From Persicitalea sp963803495 (GTDB lineage Bacteria; Bacteroidota; Bacteroidia; Cytophagales; Spirosomataceae), in contig CAWDMP010000002.1 of NCBI GenBank assembly GCA_963803495.1, positions 4,340,001-4,404,000 on the forward strand: a stretch of 64,000 nt of DNA, read 5' to 3'. The notes beneath the pieces are model-generated. The model had not been told where the DNA came from, did not search any database, and saw nothing but the letters and a program-made list of their open reading frames with translations. The position numbers and the translations under genes were made by a program. This document shows, one piece after another, positions 44,184-52,301 of the stretch (positions within the stretch are counted from its first letter, which is position 1; the number at the start of each line of letters is the position of its first letter).

Positions 44184-44726
44184 ATGAAAATGAATCGTAG
44201 AGATGCCGTCCAGCGCATCAGTATGTTGATGGGCGGAATAGCCCTTTCTGGCCCGGCTGTGGCCGGAATTCTGGGTGAGAAAACCCATTTCGGTGATAGT
44301 GTCTATATTACCCCCCAACAAGAGAAACTTCTCGCTGAGTTGGCTGATATAATCATTCCGACCACGGATACGCCGGGTGCCAAAGCCGCCGGAGCCGAAC
44401 AGTTTATAATCCGCGTGATTCGCGACTGTACCCCCTTGGAAGAGCAAAAGGAATTTTACGCCTCGCTGGACAAGTTCGACAGCGATAGCAAATCCGCCTT
44501 TGGCAAAAATTTCGTGGGAATAGGCAAGGATCAGAAGGTGGAAATGGTGAAGAAACTAATCGACACCGACCGGCCTTTCTTCAAACAAATGAAGCAACTT
44601 ACTGCGATTGGGTACTTTACTTCCGAAATCGGCGCTACCCAGGCCCTGGAGTACGTGGAAGTACCCGGTCGCCTCGATGCTTGCATGCCCATGAAGCCGG
44701 GTCAAAAGACCTGGGCGTTGGGTTGA
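44184..44726 (+). CDS. Gluconate 2-dehydrogenase subunit 3 family protein
   Basis: 180 residues. The N-terminus has a twin-arginine-like signal (MNRRDAVQRISMLMGGIALS), suggesting Tat export of a folded complex. The body has the family stretch KLLAELADIIIPTTDTPGAKAAGAEQFI and ends with a segment EYVEVPGRLDACMPMKPGQK. It is the small partner of the GMC flavoprotein and lies between two GMC paralogues, so it may serve both. Confidence 0.88.
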   Translation: MKMNRRDAVQRISMLMGGIALSGPAVAGILGEKTHFGDSVYITPQQEKLLAELADIIIPTTDTPGAKAAGAEQFIIRVIRDCTPLEEQKEFYASLDKFDSDSKSAFGKNFVGIGKDQKVEMVKKLIDTDRPFFKQMKQLTAIGYFTSEIGATQALEYVEVPGRLDACMPMKPGQKTWALG

Positions 44727-44742
44727 ATTTTAATGTATTTTC

Positions 44743-44800
44743 AACCGCCAGGACACGAGATGCGCGAGGCAAACCCTTGCGTCCTTGCGTTTTGGCGGTT
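44743..44800. repeat. Inverted octamer array (TTGCGTCC type) before second GMC gene
   Basis: AACCGCCA (44743-44750) mirrors TGGCGGTT (44793-44800). Between them, left GGACACGA/GATGCGCG and right TTGCGTCC/TTGCGTTT units face each other. It ends 17 bases before the ATG at 44818. Confidence 0.7.
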
Positions 44801-44817
44801 TTATTTTACCTAATAAA

Positions 44818-46535
44818 ATGGCAAATCTAAATTTACGGGTCACTAAGGAAAACACCTACGATGCCATCATCATCGGCTCAGGTGTGACGGGCGGTTGGGC
44901 CGCCAAAGAACTCACCGAGAAAGGGTTGAAGGTACTCATGCTCGAACGCGGCCGACAGCTCGACCACGTCACCGACTACGAGAACGCCACCAAGCCGCCC
45001 TGGGAGTTCCCGTACAACGGCCGAGTGACCAACAAGCAGAAAGAGGAACATCCTAAGCTCACACGCGACGGATTCTATGACGGCACGACCGATGCCTATT
45101 GGATGAAGGACACCGACTCACTGTATAAAGAAGAGAAGCGTTTCGACTGGTTTCGCCCAAACATCGTAGGGGGGAAGTCGATCTTGTGGGGTAGGCAGTC
45201 GTACCGCTGGTCGGATATCGACTTCGAGGCCAACGCTAAAGACGGCATCGCCGTCGATTGGCCGATTCGCTACAAGGATATTGCGCCCTGGTACTCCTAC
45301 GTCGAGAAGCACGCGGGTATCTCGGGTGAGAAATTAGGTCTGCCCCAACTCCCCGACAGCGATTTTCTGCCACCGATGGAGATGTTTTGCGTGGAGAAAG
45401 AAGTGCGCAAGCGGATCGAGAAGAATTTTCCTGGTCGCAACATGACGATCGGTCGGGTAGCCAACCTTTCCGAAGCCAGGAAGGAGCAACTTGGGGTAGG
45501 TCGGGCGCCTTGCCAGTACCGCAACAAGTGCCGATTGGGTTGTCCGTTCGGCGCGTACTTCAGTACCCAATCCTGTACCCTGCCGCCCGCCGCCAAAACG
45601 GGCCTGCTAACGCTTCGTCCCGATTCGGTCGTGAGCGAAATCATGTACGACGAAAACAAGAACCGCGCGACCGGCGTCCGCGTGATCGACTCGGTCACGA
45701 TGGACACGCGCGAGTACGCGGCCAAGATCGTGTTCGTGTGCGCTTCGGCGATGGCCTCGGCTGCGCTGATGCTCAATTCCACTTCGAACAGATTTCCCAA
45801 CGGCCTGGGTAATGACTCCGAGCAGCTGGGGCATAACGTCATGGACCATCACTTCCACGTGGGCGCGGGCGGGATGTGGGAGGGCGACAAGGACAAGTAT
45901 TACTACGGTCGCCGCGCTAATGGGATTTACATTCCGCGCTACCGCAACATCGGCAACGACAAGCGCGACTACATCCGCGGATTTGGCTACCAGGGCGGTG
46001 GCCGCCGGGGCGACTGGAAACACAATGTCGCCGAACTGACCTTTGGCGTCGATTACAAGCAAGCCGCCACCGAACCCGGACCCTGGACCATGGGCCTGAT
46101 TGCCTTCGGAGAAACGCTCCGCAAACTACGAAAACAAGATGTCGCTACATCCCACTGAGAACAGACAAATGGGGCATGCCACTCGTGGTATTCGACGCGG
46201 AGTTCAAGGAAAATGAAATGAAAATGCGCGTGGACATGGCCAACGACGCCGCCGAAATGCTCGAAAGCGCCGGATTGGTGAACGTGAAGCCTTACGACAC
46301 CGGCTCGTATCCCGGCATGGGCATCCACGAAATGGGTACCGCCCGCATGGGCCGCGACCCCAAAACTTCGGTACTCAATGGTCACAATCAAGTCCATGGC
46401 GTACCCAACGTATTCGTACCCGACGGGGCCTGTATGACCTCTTCGGCTTGCGTCAACCCATCCCTAACCTACATGGCCCTCACGGCCCGCGCCGCCGACC
46501 ACGCAGTGAAGGAGTTGAAGGAAGGGAATATCTAG
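44818..46535 (+). CDS. GMC oxidoreductase paralogue (two frameshifts near 46123 and 46160)
   Basis: Same architecture as the GMC gene at 42410: GSGVTGGWAAKELTEKG FAD motif, CQYRNKCRLGCPFGAYFSTQ, HEMGTARMGRDPK and SSACVNPSLTYMALTARAAD. Two single-A insertions (46123-46125 and 46160-46161) split the frame; corrected, the region reads RNYENKMSLHPTETDKWGMP and joins the C-terminal 120 residues (~571 in total). ATG 44818 is preferred over an upstream start at 44785 because it aligns with the paralogue. Protein identity with the first copy is very high across residues ~130-275 while codons differ at many third positions, so both copies are old and under purifying selection. Confidence 0.9.
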
Positions 46536-46585
46536 GAGGTATTGGGCATTAGGTATTAGGTCTTTTGAATTAACTAATTTAATTT

Positions 46586-46633
46586 CAACCTAACAACCTA
46601 ACAACCTAACAACCTAACAACCTACCAACCTAC
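46586..46633. repeat. Octamer array (CAACCTAA), six units
   Basis: Four exact CAACCTAA units and two CAACCTAC units lie end to end (46586-46633) between converging genes. A degenerate inverted counterpart (ATTAGGTATTAGG) lies at 46548-46560. The stop codon of the minus-strand gene at 46630 is within the last unit. Confidence 0.85.
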
Positions 46634-47508
46634 TTCAACTGATAAGCCACCACGCTGTTCTTGAAGAAGGTAGGTACGTACACGATTTTCTTGGCGGCAT
46701 CGTAGCCGATGTCAGCGGTATTGCTTTTGGCGCTCTTGGTGTCCAGCATCTTTTCGGTCGACCCGTCGGCCCTTACGTAGTACACCTCTCCGGCCCAGCA
46801 CGATACCACGTACTCACCGAGTGACACCTCCTCGATGCCGTCCGTGCTACTGTCCATGCCTTCGGCCAGCATGGTCACTTTTTTCTGAGCATCGATCTTC
46901 ATCAACTTGCCACTTTCGGTGTACAACAAGCCGTCACTCACGGCCAGAACGCCATTCGGGTTGTCGATGCCTTCGTGGTAGGTGGCCACTTGTCCGCCTT
47001 TGTAGGTATGGATCTTTCCTTTATTTTTATCCGAAAAATACACGGTTCCATCGCTTCCGACCGATACATCGTTCAGACCTTCCGCTTCCTTGACAGGAAT
47101 TTTCTTGACTATTTTTCCGCTGGAAAGGTCGATCTGCACAAGATCGGTCAGGTCGGTGACGTAAAGACTACCGTCCAGAATTCCCATGCCCTTCGGAGCA
47201 CTCAGGCCCGTGACCCAGTTGGCGTCGATGATCTTTCCGTCGGTGCCGACCTTGGCTATTCCCCCTTTATCGTCTTTCTCGCCCCCTTGTCCGTCGATAA
47301 GCGATACGTACAAAATATCGTCGGCGAGCAAGACCGACTCCGGGGTGCGTAGGGTAGAGTCGGTGCTCCAAATCTGGACCAATGAGTTGGCACCCAGCGT
47401 GGCGGCTACGGCCGTAGAGTCGGCGGCAGCCTGATCTTCACTGTCGGACGAACCGCAGGCGGCTAGGAACGACATAGGTACGAGCAGAAATAAGGGTTTG
47501 AAGTTCAT
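46630..47508 (-). CDS. SMP-30/NHL-like beta-propeller lipoprotein
   Basis: 292 residues from ATG 47508, which begins a lipoprotein signal MNFKPLFLLVPMSFLAAC; a longer frame upstream is rejected. After a linker the protein has repeated propeller phrases: ESVLLADDILYVSLIDG, LSAPKGMGILDGSLYVTDL, EGLNDVSVGSDGTVYFSD, NPNGVLAVSDGLLYTESG, TADIGYDAAKKIVYVPTF. This is the SMP-30/gluconolactonase-like six-bladed propeller fold. Placement beside GMC sugar dehydrogenases suggests a lactonase or sugar-binding role, but the metal ligands cannot be confirmed by eye. Confidence 0.8.
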   Translation of the reverse strand: MNFKPLFLLVPMSFLAACGSSDSEDQAAADSTAVAATLGANSLVQIWSTDSTLRTPESVLLADDILYVSLIDGQGGEKDDKGGIAKVGTDGKIIDANWVTGLSAPKGMGILDGSLYVTDLTDLVQIDLSSGKIVKKIPVKEAEGLNDVSVGSDGTVYFSDKNKGKIHTYKGGQVATYHEGIDNPNGVLAVSDGLLYTESGKLMKIDAQKKVTMLAEGMDSSTDGIEEVSLGEYVVSCWAGEVYYVRADGSTEKMLDTKSAKSNTADIGYDAAKKIVYVPTFFKNSVVAYQLK

Positions 47509-47616
47509 CAGGTTTGAGTAGGTTAATTTTTTGAAAAAAGATACATTGAATTGTATAGTGTAAAGTTGCATCCGTTGGTTTTCTAATCCAAATGCCGGGT
47601 TAAACTTTGTTTGGCT

Positions 47617-47624
47617 TATATTTG
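47617..47624 (+). promoter_or_regulatory. Probable -7 promoter box (TATATTTG)
   Basis: Exact TAnnTTTG match 35 bp before the D-aminoacylase start, giving a short leader. Confidence 0.5.
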
Positions 47625-47659
47625 AAAAGCCAGTTATTCATTTTACTATTTATCGAACT

Positions 47660-49234
47660 ATGCGCTACTCATACGGTCTGATCGCCCTGCTTCTGCTTTC
47701 TCATTTAAACACAATTGCCCAATCTTATGACGTCCTGATCAAAAACGGACGCATCGTCGACGGTACGGGCAACGCCTGGTACTACGGCGACGTCGCCGTC
47801 CAAAATGGTAGAATCGCCGCCATAGGCAAGCTGGACAAGGCCACAGCCACCCGCACCATCGACGCCAAAGGCCTGGTGGTAGCGCCCGGCTTCATCGACG
47901 TCCACACCCACATCGAGGGCGACGAACTGGTGACGCCCACAGCCGACAACTTTATTCACGATGGCGTCACGACCGTCGTGACGGGCAATTGTGGCGGTTC
48001 CAGCCTGGACATACCGAAGTACTTCGCCCGGCTGGATTCGGTCAGAACCTCGCTCAATATCGCCTCGCTGATTGGCCACAATACCGTCCGTCGGGCCGTG
48101 ATGGGCGACGCGCAGCGCAACCCCACCCCGGCCGAACTGGCCCAAATGGAACAACTAGTCGAGCGCGCCATGCAAGCCGGGGCCGTCGGCCTGTCCACGG
48201 GCTTGATCTACGTACCGGGTACCTACTCCGAAACGCCCGAAGTCGTGGCGCTCGCCAAAGCGGCTGCCAAGTACGGTGGCGTGTACTCTTCCCACATCCG
48301 TAGCGAAGGCGACGGCGTGGCCGAGGCGGTCAGCGAAGCCATCGCCATCGGGCGCGGTGCCGATATACCCGTCCAGATTTCGCACTTCAAAGTGACCTAC
48401 AAGCCCAATTGGGGCCGCTCGGTCGAGACGCTGGCGCTGGTCGAAAACGCCCGGAAAGAAGGGCAAGACGTGACCGTAGACCAGTACCCCTACGTTGCCA
48501 GTAGTACCACGCTCGACACCACGGTACCTACCTGGGCATTCAGCGGCGGCCGTGATTCGCTCAGGGCGCGGCTAGCCGACCCCATGATGCGCCGGAAAAT
48601 TAAAATGGAAATGACCGATGGGTTGAAAAAGAAACAGCTCGACAGCTATTCCTACGCCCAGGTAGCTCGCTACGCGCCGGATACTGCCTACAACGGCAAA
48701 AATATCAGCGAAATCAACCTACTGAAAGGCCGCAAAGCCAAACCCGCCGACGAAGCCGAGACGATCCTGGAAATGGTGGAAGCTACCAACCGCACCCAGA
48801 TGGTATTTTTCAGCATGGACGAAAAGGACCTGACGCGCATCATGCAGTCGCCCTACACGATGGTGGCCTCCGACGCAGGCATCGCGCAGTTTGGCTCGGG
48901 TATGCCGCACCCCCGCGCCTACGGCACCAACGCCCGGGTGTTGGGCCGCTACGTCCGCGACCAAAAGGTCATCCGCCTCGAAGAAGCGATCCGCCGCATG
49001 ACCTCGATGCCCGCCCAAAAATTCAACCTCCGCGACCGCGGCCTCCTCCTGCTCGGCATGGCGGCAGACATTGTGGTGTTCAGCGAAGCAACCGTGGGCG
49101 ACGCGGCAGAGTTCGCCAAGCCGCACGCCTATTCGCTGGGGTTCAAATATGTGCTGGTCAATGGGGAGGTGACGGTGAGCGAGGGAAAACATACGGGGGC
49201 GAGGAATGGGGAGACGTTGGCGGGGGCGAGGTAA
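47660..49234 (+). CDS. Secreted D-aminoacylase / N-acyl-D-amino-acid deacylase (amidohydrolase)
   Basis: 524 residues, signal peptide ending NTIAQS. Amidohydrolase barrel features: LIKNGRIVDGTGNAWYYGDV, FIDVHTHIEGD (HxH), VVTGNCGGSS with the conserved cysteine of D-aminoacylases, SSHIRSEGDG, VQISHFKVTYKP (His ligands) and MVASDAGIAQFGSGMPHPR (catalytic Asp). The family hydrolyses N-acyl-D-amino acids. It stands alone; the signal peptide places it in the periplasm, where it could work on peptidoglycan-derived or dietary D-amino acids. Low-complexity glycine/alanine codons mark the last few residues. Confidence 0.92.
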   Translation: MRYSYGLIALLLLSHLNTIAQSYDVLIKNGRIVDGTGNAWYYGDVAVQNGRIAAIGKLDKATATRTIDAKGLVVAPGFIDVHTHIEGDELVTPTADNFIHDGVTTVVTGNCGGSSLDIPKYFARLDSVRTSLNIASLIGHNTVRRAVMGDAQRNPTPAELAQMEQLVERAMQAGAVGLSTGLIYVPGTYSETPEVVALAKAAAKYGGVYSSHIRSEGDGVAEAVSEAIAIGRGADIPVQISHFKVTYKPNWGRSVETLALVENARKEGQDVTVDQYPYVASSTTLDTTVPTWAFSGGRDSLRARLADPMMRRKIKMEMTDGLKKKQLDSYSYAQVARYAPDTAYNGKNISEINLLKGRKAKPADEAETILEMVEATNRTQMVFFSMDEKDLTRIMQSPYTMVASDAGIAQFGSGMPHPRAYGTNARVLGRYVRDQKVIRLEEAIRRMTSMPAQKFNLRDRGLLLLGMAADIVVFSEATVGDAAEFAKPHAYSLGFKYVLVNGEVTVSEGKHTGARNGETLAGAR

Positions 49235-49327
49235 TAAAACTGATAGCCAAGTACCTTGGATACCTGTTTGTTTCTACATTTAGGTCAAGAAATGAGGAAC
49301 ACTTTTTACAATAAAAATTTATTTATC

Positions 49328-49705
49328 ATGGACCAGATAGAGGAAGCCAAGCGGTACATCGACAACGCCCGCGAGATTTTAAGGGAAAAAGCTCAGAAAC
49401 AGGACGGGTACTACTATGACGCCAAGTATGTGAAGATGGCAGGGAACACGGCCTACAACGGTATCTTAGTTGCCTTGGATAGTTTCTTAGGCAAAAAAAC
49501 CAAAGGCCGTAAGGATGTCACTTGGTACAAGCAGGGTTTAGCAAAAATGGATAGGAAAATCTTGAATTCATTTGATGCCGCCTACAGTACTCTACATTTG
49601 GCCCTTGGTTATGATGGCAACCCTAGTGCCGATGTAGCTAAGGCGGGATTGAAAGAAGCCGATAAAATCATCGACTGGGTCGAGCAGCGCATGGCTGCTG
49701 CTTGA
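49328..49705 (+). CDS. DUF5618 (HEPN-like) protein, copy 1
   Basis: 125 residues from ATG 49328 (MDQIEEAKRYIDNAREIL); an upstream start at 49256 lacks support because the paralogue begins at the same MDQIEEAKRYL. All-helical: AKYVKMAGNTAYNGILVALD, FLGKKTKGRKDVTWYKQGLA, AAYSTLHLALGYDGNPS, ADKIIDWVEQRMA. DUF5618 proteins resemble HEPN nucleotidyltransferase-partner or RNase helical bundles; function unknown and no nucleotidyltransferase is adjacent. A second copy follows after 31 bp. Confidence 0.85.
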   Translation: MDQIEEAKRYIDNAREILREKAQKQDGYYYDAKYVKMAGNTAYNGILVALDSFLGKKTKGRKDVTWYKQGLAKMDRKILNSFDAAYSTLHLALGYDGNPSADVAKAGLKEADKIIDWVEQRMAAA

Positions 49706-49736
49706 AAAATTCCCTCGAACACAAATATAAATCTTT

Positions 49737-50114
49737 ATGGATCAAATAGAAGAAGCCAAGCGGTACTTGTCCAATGCTAGGGAAATCCTCAGCGAGAAGG
49801 GGCAGAAAGAAGACGGTCTTTATCAGGATGTTGAATACGTCAAGATGGCGGGCCATACCGCCTACGCCGGAGTTTTGGTGGCACTCGATGAATTATTGGG
49901 CAAGAAAACCAAAGGCCGCAAAGACGTAGAATGGTACAAGAAGCAATTAGCCAAGCTGGACAAAAAACTGCTACACTCTTTTGTGGCCGTGTACGACACG
50001 CTGCATTTGTCGATGAGCTACGATGGGAATCCGATGGCGGGATCGGCCCTGGCGGGGTTGGAGGAAGCGGCGAAAATCATCGACTGGGTGGAACGGCGGC
50101 GGGTGGCGGCGTGA
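49737..50114 (+). CDS. DUF5618 (HEPN-like) protein, copy 2
   Basis: 125 residues, the same length as copy 1 and clearly homologous throughout: MDQIEEAKRYLSNAREIL, EYVKMAGHTAYAGVLVALDE, LLGKKTKGRKDVEWYKKQLA, LHLSMSYDGNPM, AAKIIDWVERRR. A tandem duplication that has diverged. Genes like this are commonly found in multiple copies in Cytophagales. No toxin-antitoxin partner other than each other is visible. Confidence 0.85.
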   Translation: MDQIEEAKRYLSNAREILSEKGQKEDGLYQDVEYVKMAGHTAYAGVLVALDELLGKKTKGRKDVEWYKKQLAKLDKKLLHSFVAVYDTLHLSMSYDGNPMAGSALAGLEEAAKIIDWVERRRVAA

Positions 50115-50479
50115 GAATACATGTGGAAGACTGTGTTTGCTAATTTGGGGATATTACCCCTAGAACTGGACCTAAGTTTTTTTTATAAAACCTAAAATAA
50201 AGTTGAATGACCCCGTTGTTCGGAGTCTTCCGAAGGATGACTCCGAACGTAAAATATAAGGCAGTCTGTGACTGCCGGGCCCCAATGCAGCTTAACAACA
50301 AAAAATCCTCTTCCGAAAAAGGCGAAGAACCAACAACGTACGAAGACACCAAAGCATCAACCGCCACACCAAAGACCACATTGACCTTCCGCGCTATGAA
50401 CCAACCGCCCGTAAACTAACAATCGGACGAGGACTTGGTAAGAGCCACCTTTGGGTAGTACCAGAACTACCTCAATCCC
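50115..50479. other. Intergenic region with two REP-like hairpins
   Basis: No gene is supported. gttcggagtc (50218-50227) pairs perfectly with gactccgaac (50239-50248). ggcagtc (50260-50266) pairs with gactgcc (50270-50276) around TGT. An AAA/TTT-rich stretch precedes them. A 70-codon frame starting in the first hairpin (50207-50419) is rejected. Confidence 0.6.
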
Positions 50480-50923
50480 ATGGACTCAAATAATCTCAAG
50501 ACGGAAATGTTAAAAAATCAACCTGTATCGGTCAAACTGAAACTCTCGGCCCTATGGGCGTCAGTTATGTTTTTTTACGTATACGGCGATTATTTTTCTT
50601 TCTACACGCCCAATCACGTGCAGGACTTTCTCAATGGCGAAGTCATCCTCGACACACCCACTAAACTGTTTATCGCTTCTTTGATTTTGGCGGTTTCTGC
50701 GTCGATGGTCTGCCTCAGTATTTTGCTAAGCCCCAAAGCAAGCCGACTCCTCAACTTGATATTGGGTAGTCTCTACACCGCCATGATGCTACTGATCGGA
50801 ATCGCGTCGATTGGTTCGGCCTGGTGGAGTTTCTATGTATTCTATGCGTTTGTAGAAGCTGCCATTACTTCGGCCATTGTCTGGCACGCGTGGCATTGGC
50901 CCGAAGCACAAGAGACTGATTGA
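50480..50923 (+). CDS. DUF6326 family membrane protein
   Basis: 147 residues with four predicted membrane helices (KLSALWASVMFFYVYGDYFSF, TKLFIASLILAVSASMVCLSI, LNLILGSLYTAMMLLIGI, FYVFYAFVEAAITSAIVWHAW). The ALWASVMFFYVYGDYFSFY segment is the signature of DUF6326, a small Bacteroidota inner-membrane family of unknown function. It converges with the DUF4386 gene. Confidence 0.8.
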   Translation: MDSNNLKTEMLKNQPVSVKLKLSALWASVMFFYVYGDYFSFYTPNHVQDFLNGEVILDTPTKLFIASLILAVSASMVCLSILLSPKASRLLNLILGSLYTAMMLLIGIASIGSAWWSFYVFYAFVEAAITSAIVWHAWHWPEAQETD

Positions 50924-50945
50924 TGACGTGAAATTGTTCTAAAAT

Positions 50946-51647
50946 TCACTCATTAGCCAAGCGAGGGTTTTCCTTGGCACCCATAATTAACAACCATAGA
51001 CAAGTACCAATTTCACCAATGCCAGATGGTAAACCAACAATGGTCGAAAAGATACTTTCTCCGTAGCTTGGAAAGAAAAAATAGCCTGTGAAATTAATCA
51101 GGTACCCAAAACAACCCGCCATTAAAAATACACCCAAAACTTTGGGCAAAAATCCCGACTTGTAAACCAAATAGCCGAAGGGGAACAGCCAAAGGCCCCA
51201 AAAGATTTGCGCTACCGAATTTCCCTTATTATAAAGATCCAGATAGAACATGACCTGGCCCTGTACGGCAATAGCATCTATCGTTTCGAGATAGTTATCA
51301 CTGCTGATCAATGATAATACGGCAAACTTATTCAGCATATTGACAAACGTTATGGGGACACTGACGGCGGCAAATAGAACCATCATACGGGCGTGAATTA
51401 GGCCAACAGGTTTGAGCAGTTTGTACAAGACGATCGGTAATACCAGAAAGGCGGTATAGCTGATCAAGCCGACAAAAATACCCAGCCGAAACAGCGTCTC
51501 GGAGGCTAGAATATTGTTGAATGTGGACGAGGGATCGTCCCGAACGATGAGTTGGGAGGGAACGTACAAAAGGTGAAACAGGCCAGTCAATATGACGATG
51601 AGATAAACGAATCCGGCTAGTCGGGCAATCTTCATGTTCGAGGGCAT
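50946..51647 (-). CDS. DUF4386 family membrane protein
   Basis: 233 residues with six hydrophobic helices: ARLAGFVYLIVILTGLFHLLY, FVGLISYTAFLVLPIVLYKLL, MVLFAAVSVPITFVNMLN, AQIFWGLWLFPFGYLVYKSGFLPKVLGVFLMAGCFGY and a final LWLLIMG. The AQIFWGLWLFPFGYLVYKSGFLPK phrase is the DUF4386 hallmark. Function unknown. Confidence 0.9.
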   Translation of the reverse strand: MPSNMKIARLAGFVYLIVILTGLFHLLYVPSQLIVRDDPSSTFNNILASETLFRLGIFVGLISYTAFLVLPIVLYKLLKPVGLIHARMMVLFAAVSVPITFVNMLNKFAVLSLISSDNYLETIDAIAVQGQVMFYLDLYNKGNSVAQIFWGLWLFPFGYLVYKSGFLPKVLGVFLMAGCFGYLINFTGYFFFPSYGESIFSTIVGLPSGIGEIGTCLWLLIMGAKENPRLANE

Positions 51648-51849
51648 TGTTTTGCAGGTTTGATTCCTTAAAACTAACTACTGCCCAAATACCCGCTAGG
51701 CTGTTTTGTGCAAATGGTGTAAACTGAGTTTTAATGGTTTACATAGAATGTCCGGCAGGCGATGACTAGCCCAACCGCACATTGCGCAATTGACCAGGCG
51801 CACCATATCTTATACTAATTCGAAATTTAGATAGCGTATTCCAAACGTA

Positions 51850-51918
51850 GGCCTTAGAGAGGCTCTTTTTGTAGATAGTCAAGATAATCAAAACACTAGG
51901 CTTTGGAGAAGCATAAAA
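51850..51918. repeat. Degenerate copies of the gcctcggagaggc REP-like repeat
   Basis: GGCCTTAGAGAGGCTC followed by TTTTTGTAGATAG (51850-51880) and AGGCTTTGGAGAAGC (51898-51913) resemble the repeat pair at 19700-19767, including the TTTGTAGA follow-on. Confidence 0.5.
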
Positions 51919-51978
51919 TTAAATACAACACGCCAATCCTGAATTAGTATCAATTACGCGAGACTACTATTCTAAACC

Positions 51979-52092
51979 GACCCCGAACTGGTGCTATATG
52001 GGCGATACGTGATGTCGGAGCGGATCGAACGAGCGGGATTTACATTCAAGTATTCAGCGCTGGGCTTGGCCCTCGACGATCTGATCGACTGA
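51979..52092 (+). pseudogene. Remnant of a TIGR01777-type NAD-dependent epimerase C-terminus
   Basis: A 37-codon stretch reads DPELVLYGRYVMSERIERAG, then FTFKYSALGLALDDLID and a stop. It matches the conserved C-terminal (DUF1731) end of YfcH/TIGR01777 SDR epimerases, which runs R-x-V-x-P-x-R-L-x-x-A-G-F-x-F and then L-x-x-A-L-x-D-L. An in-frame stop lies directly upstream and nothing else of the gene is visible. Confidence 0.6.
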
Positions 52093-52103
52093 GTACAAAC
52101 ACC

Positions 52104-52287
52104 ATGGTTCGTGCTACCGAACTATTCGGGATTTTGGAAGGCATGTTGATCGACACGATCATCGGCTTTTCGATCGTTTACAAAGGCTTCGATACTCTGG
52201 GAGGGTTCAAAAAAGTTGGAGTAAACCCAACTCTCAGCTATACGAATAAGAAATCCATGCATCTTTGCTATGCTTCGTTTTTTTGGT
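52104..52287 (+). pseudogene. Remnant of a HupE/UreJ-family membrane protein
   Basis: Begins after the epimerase remnant: ELFGILEGMLIDTIIGFSIV followed by YKGFDTLGGFKKVGVNP. This resembles the internal helix of Bacteroidota HupE/UreJ proteins (E-x-x-I-A-L-S-I-V-Y-K-A-F-D-N-L-G-G-F). The similarity fades after NPTL and the frame soon stops; the rest of the ~190-residue protein is missing. Confidence 0.5.
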
Positions 52288-52301
52288 GACCTTTCGTTAT
52301 C

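Noticed and set aside
46586..46633. Possible CRISPR-like array
   Set aside because: Units are 8 bp with no spacers, and no cas genes are nearby; it is a simple tandem repeat.
50207..50419. 70-codon frame after the DUF5618 pair
   Set aside because: It begins inside a REP-like hairpin and has random-looking composition.
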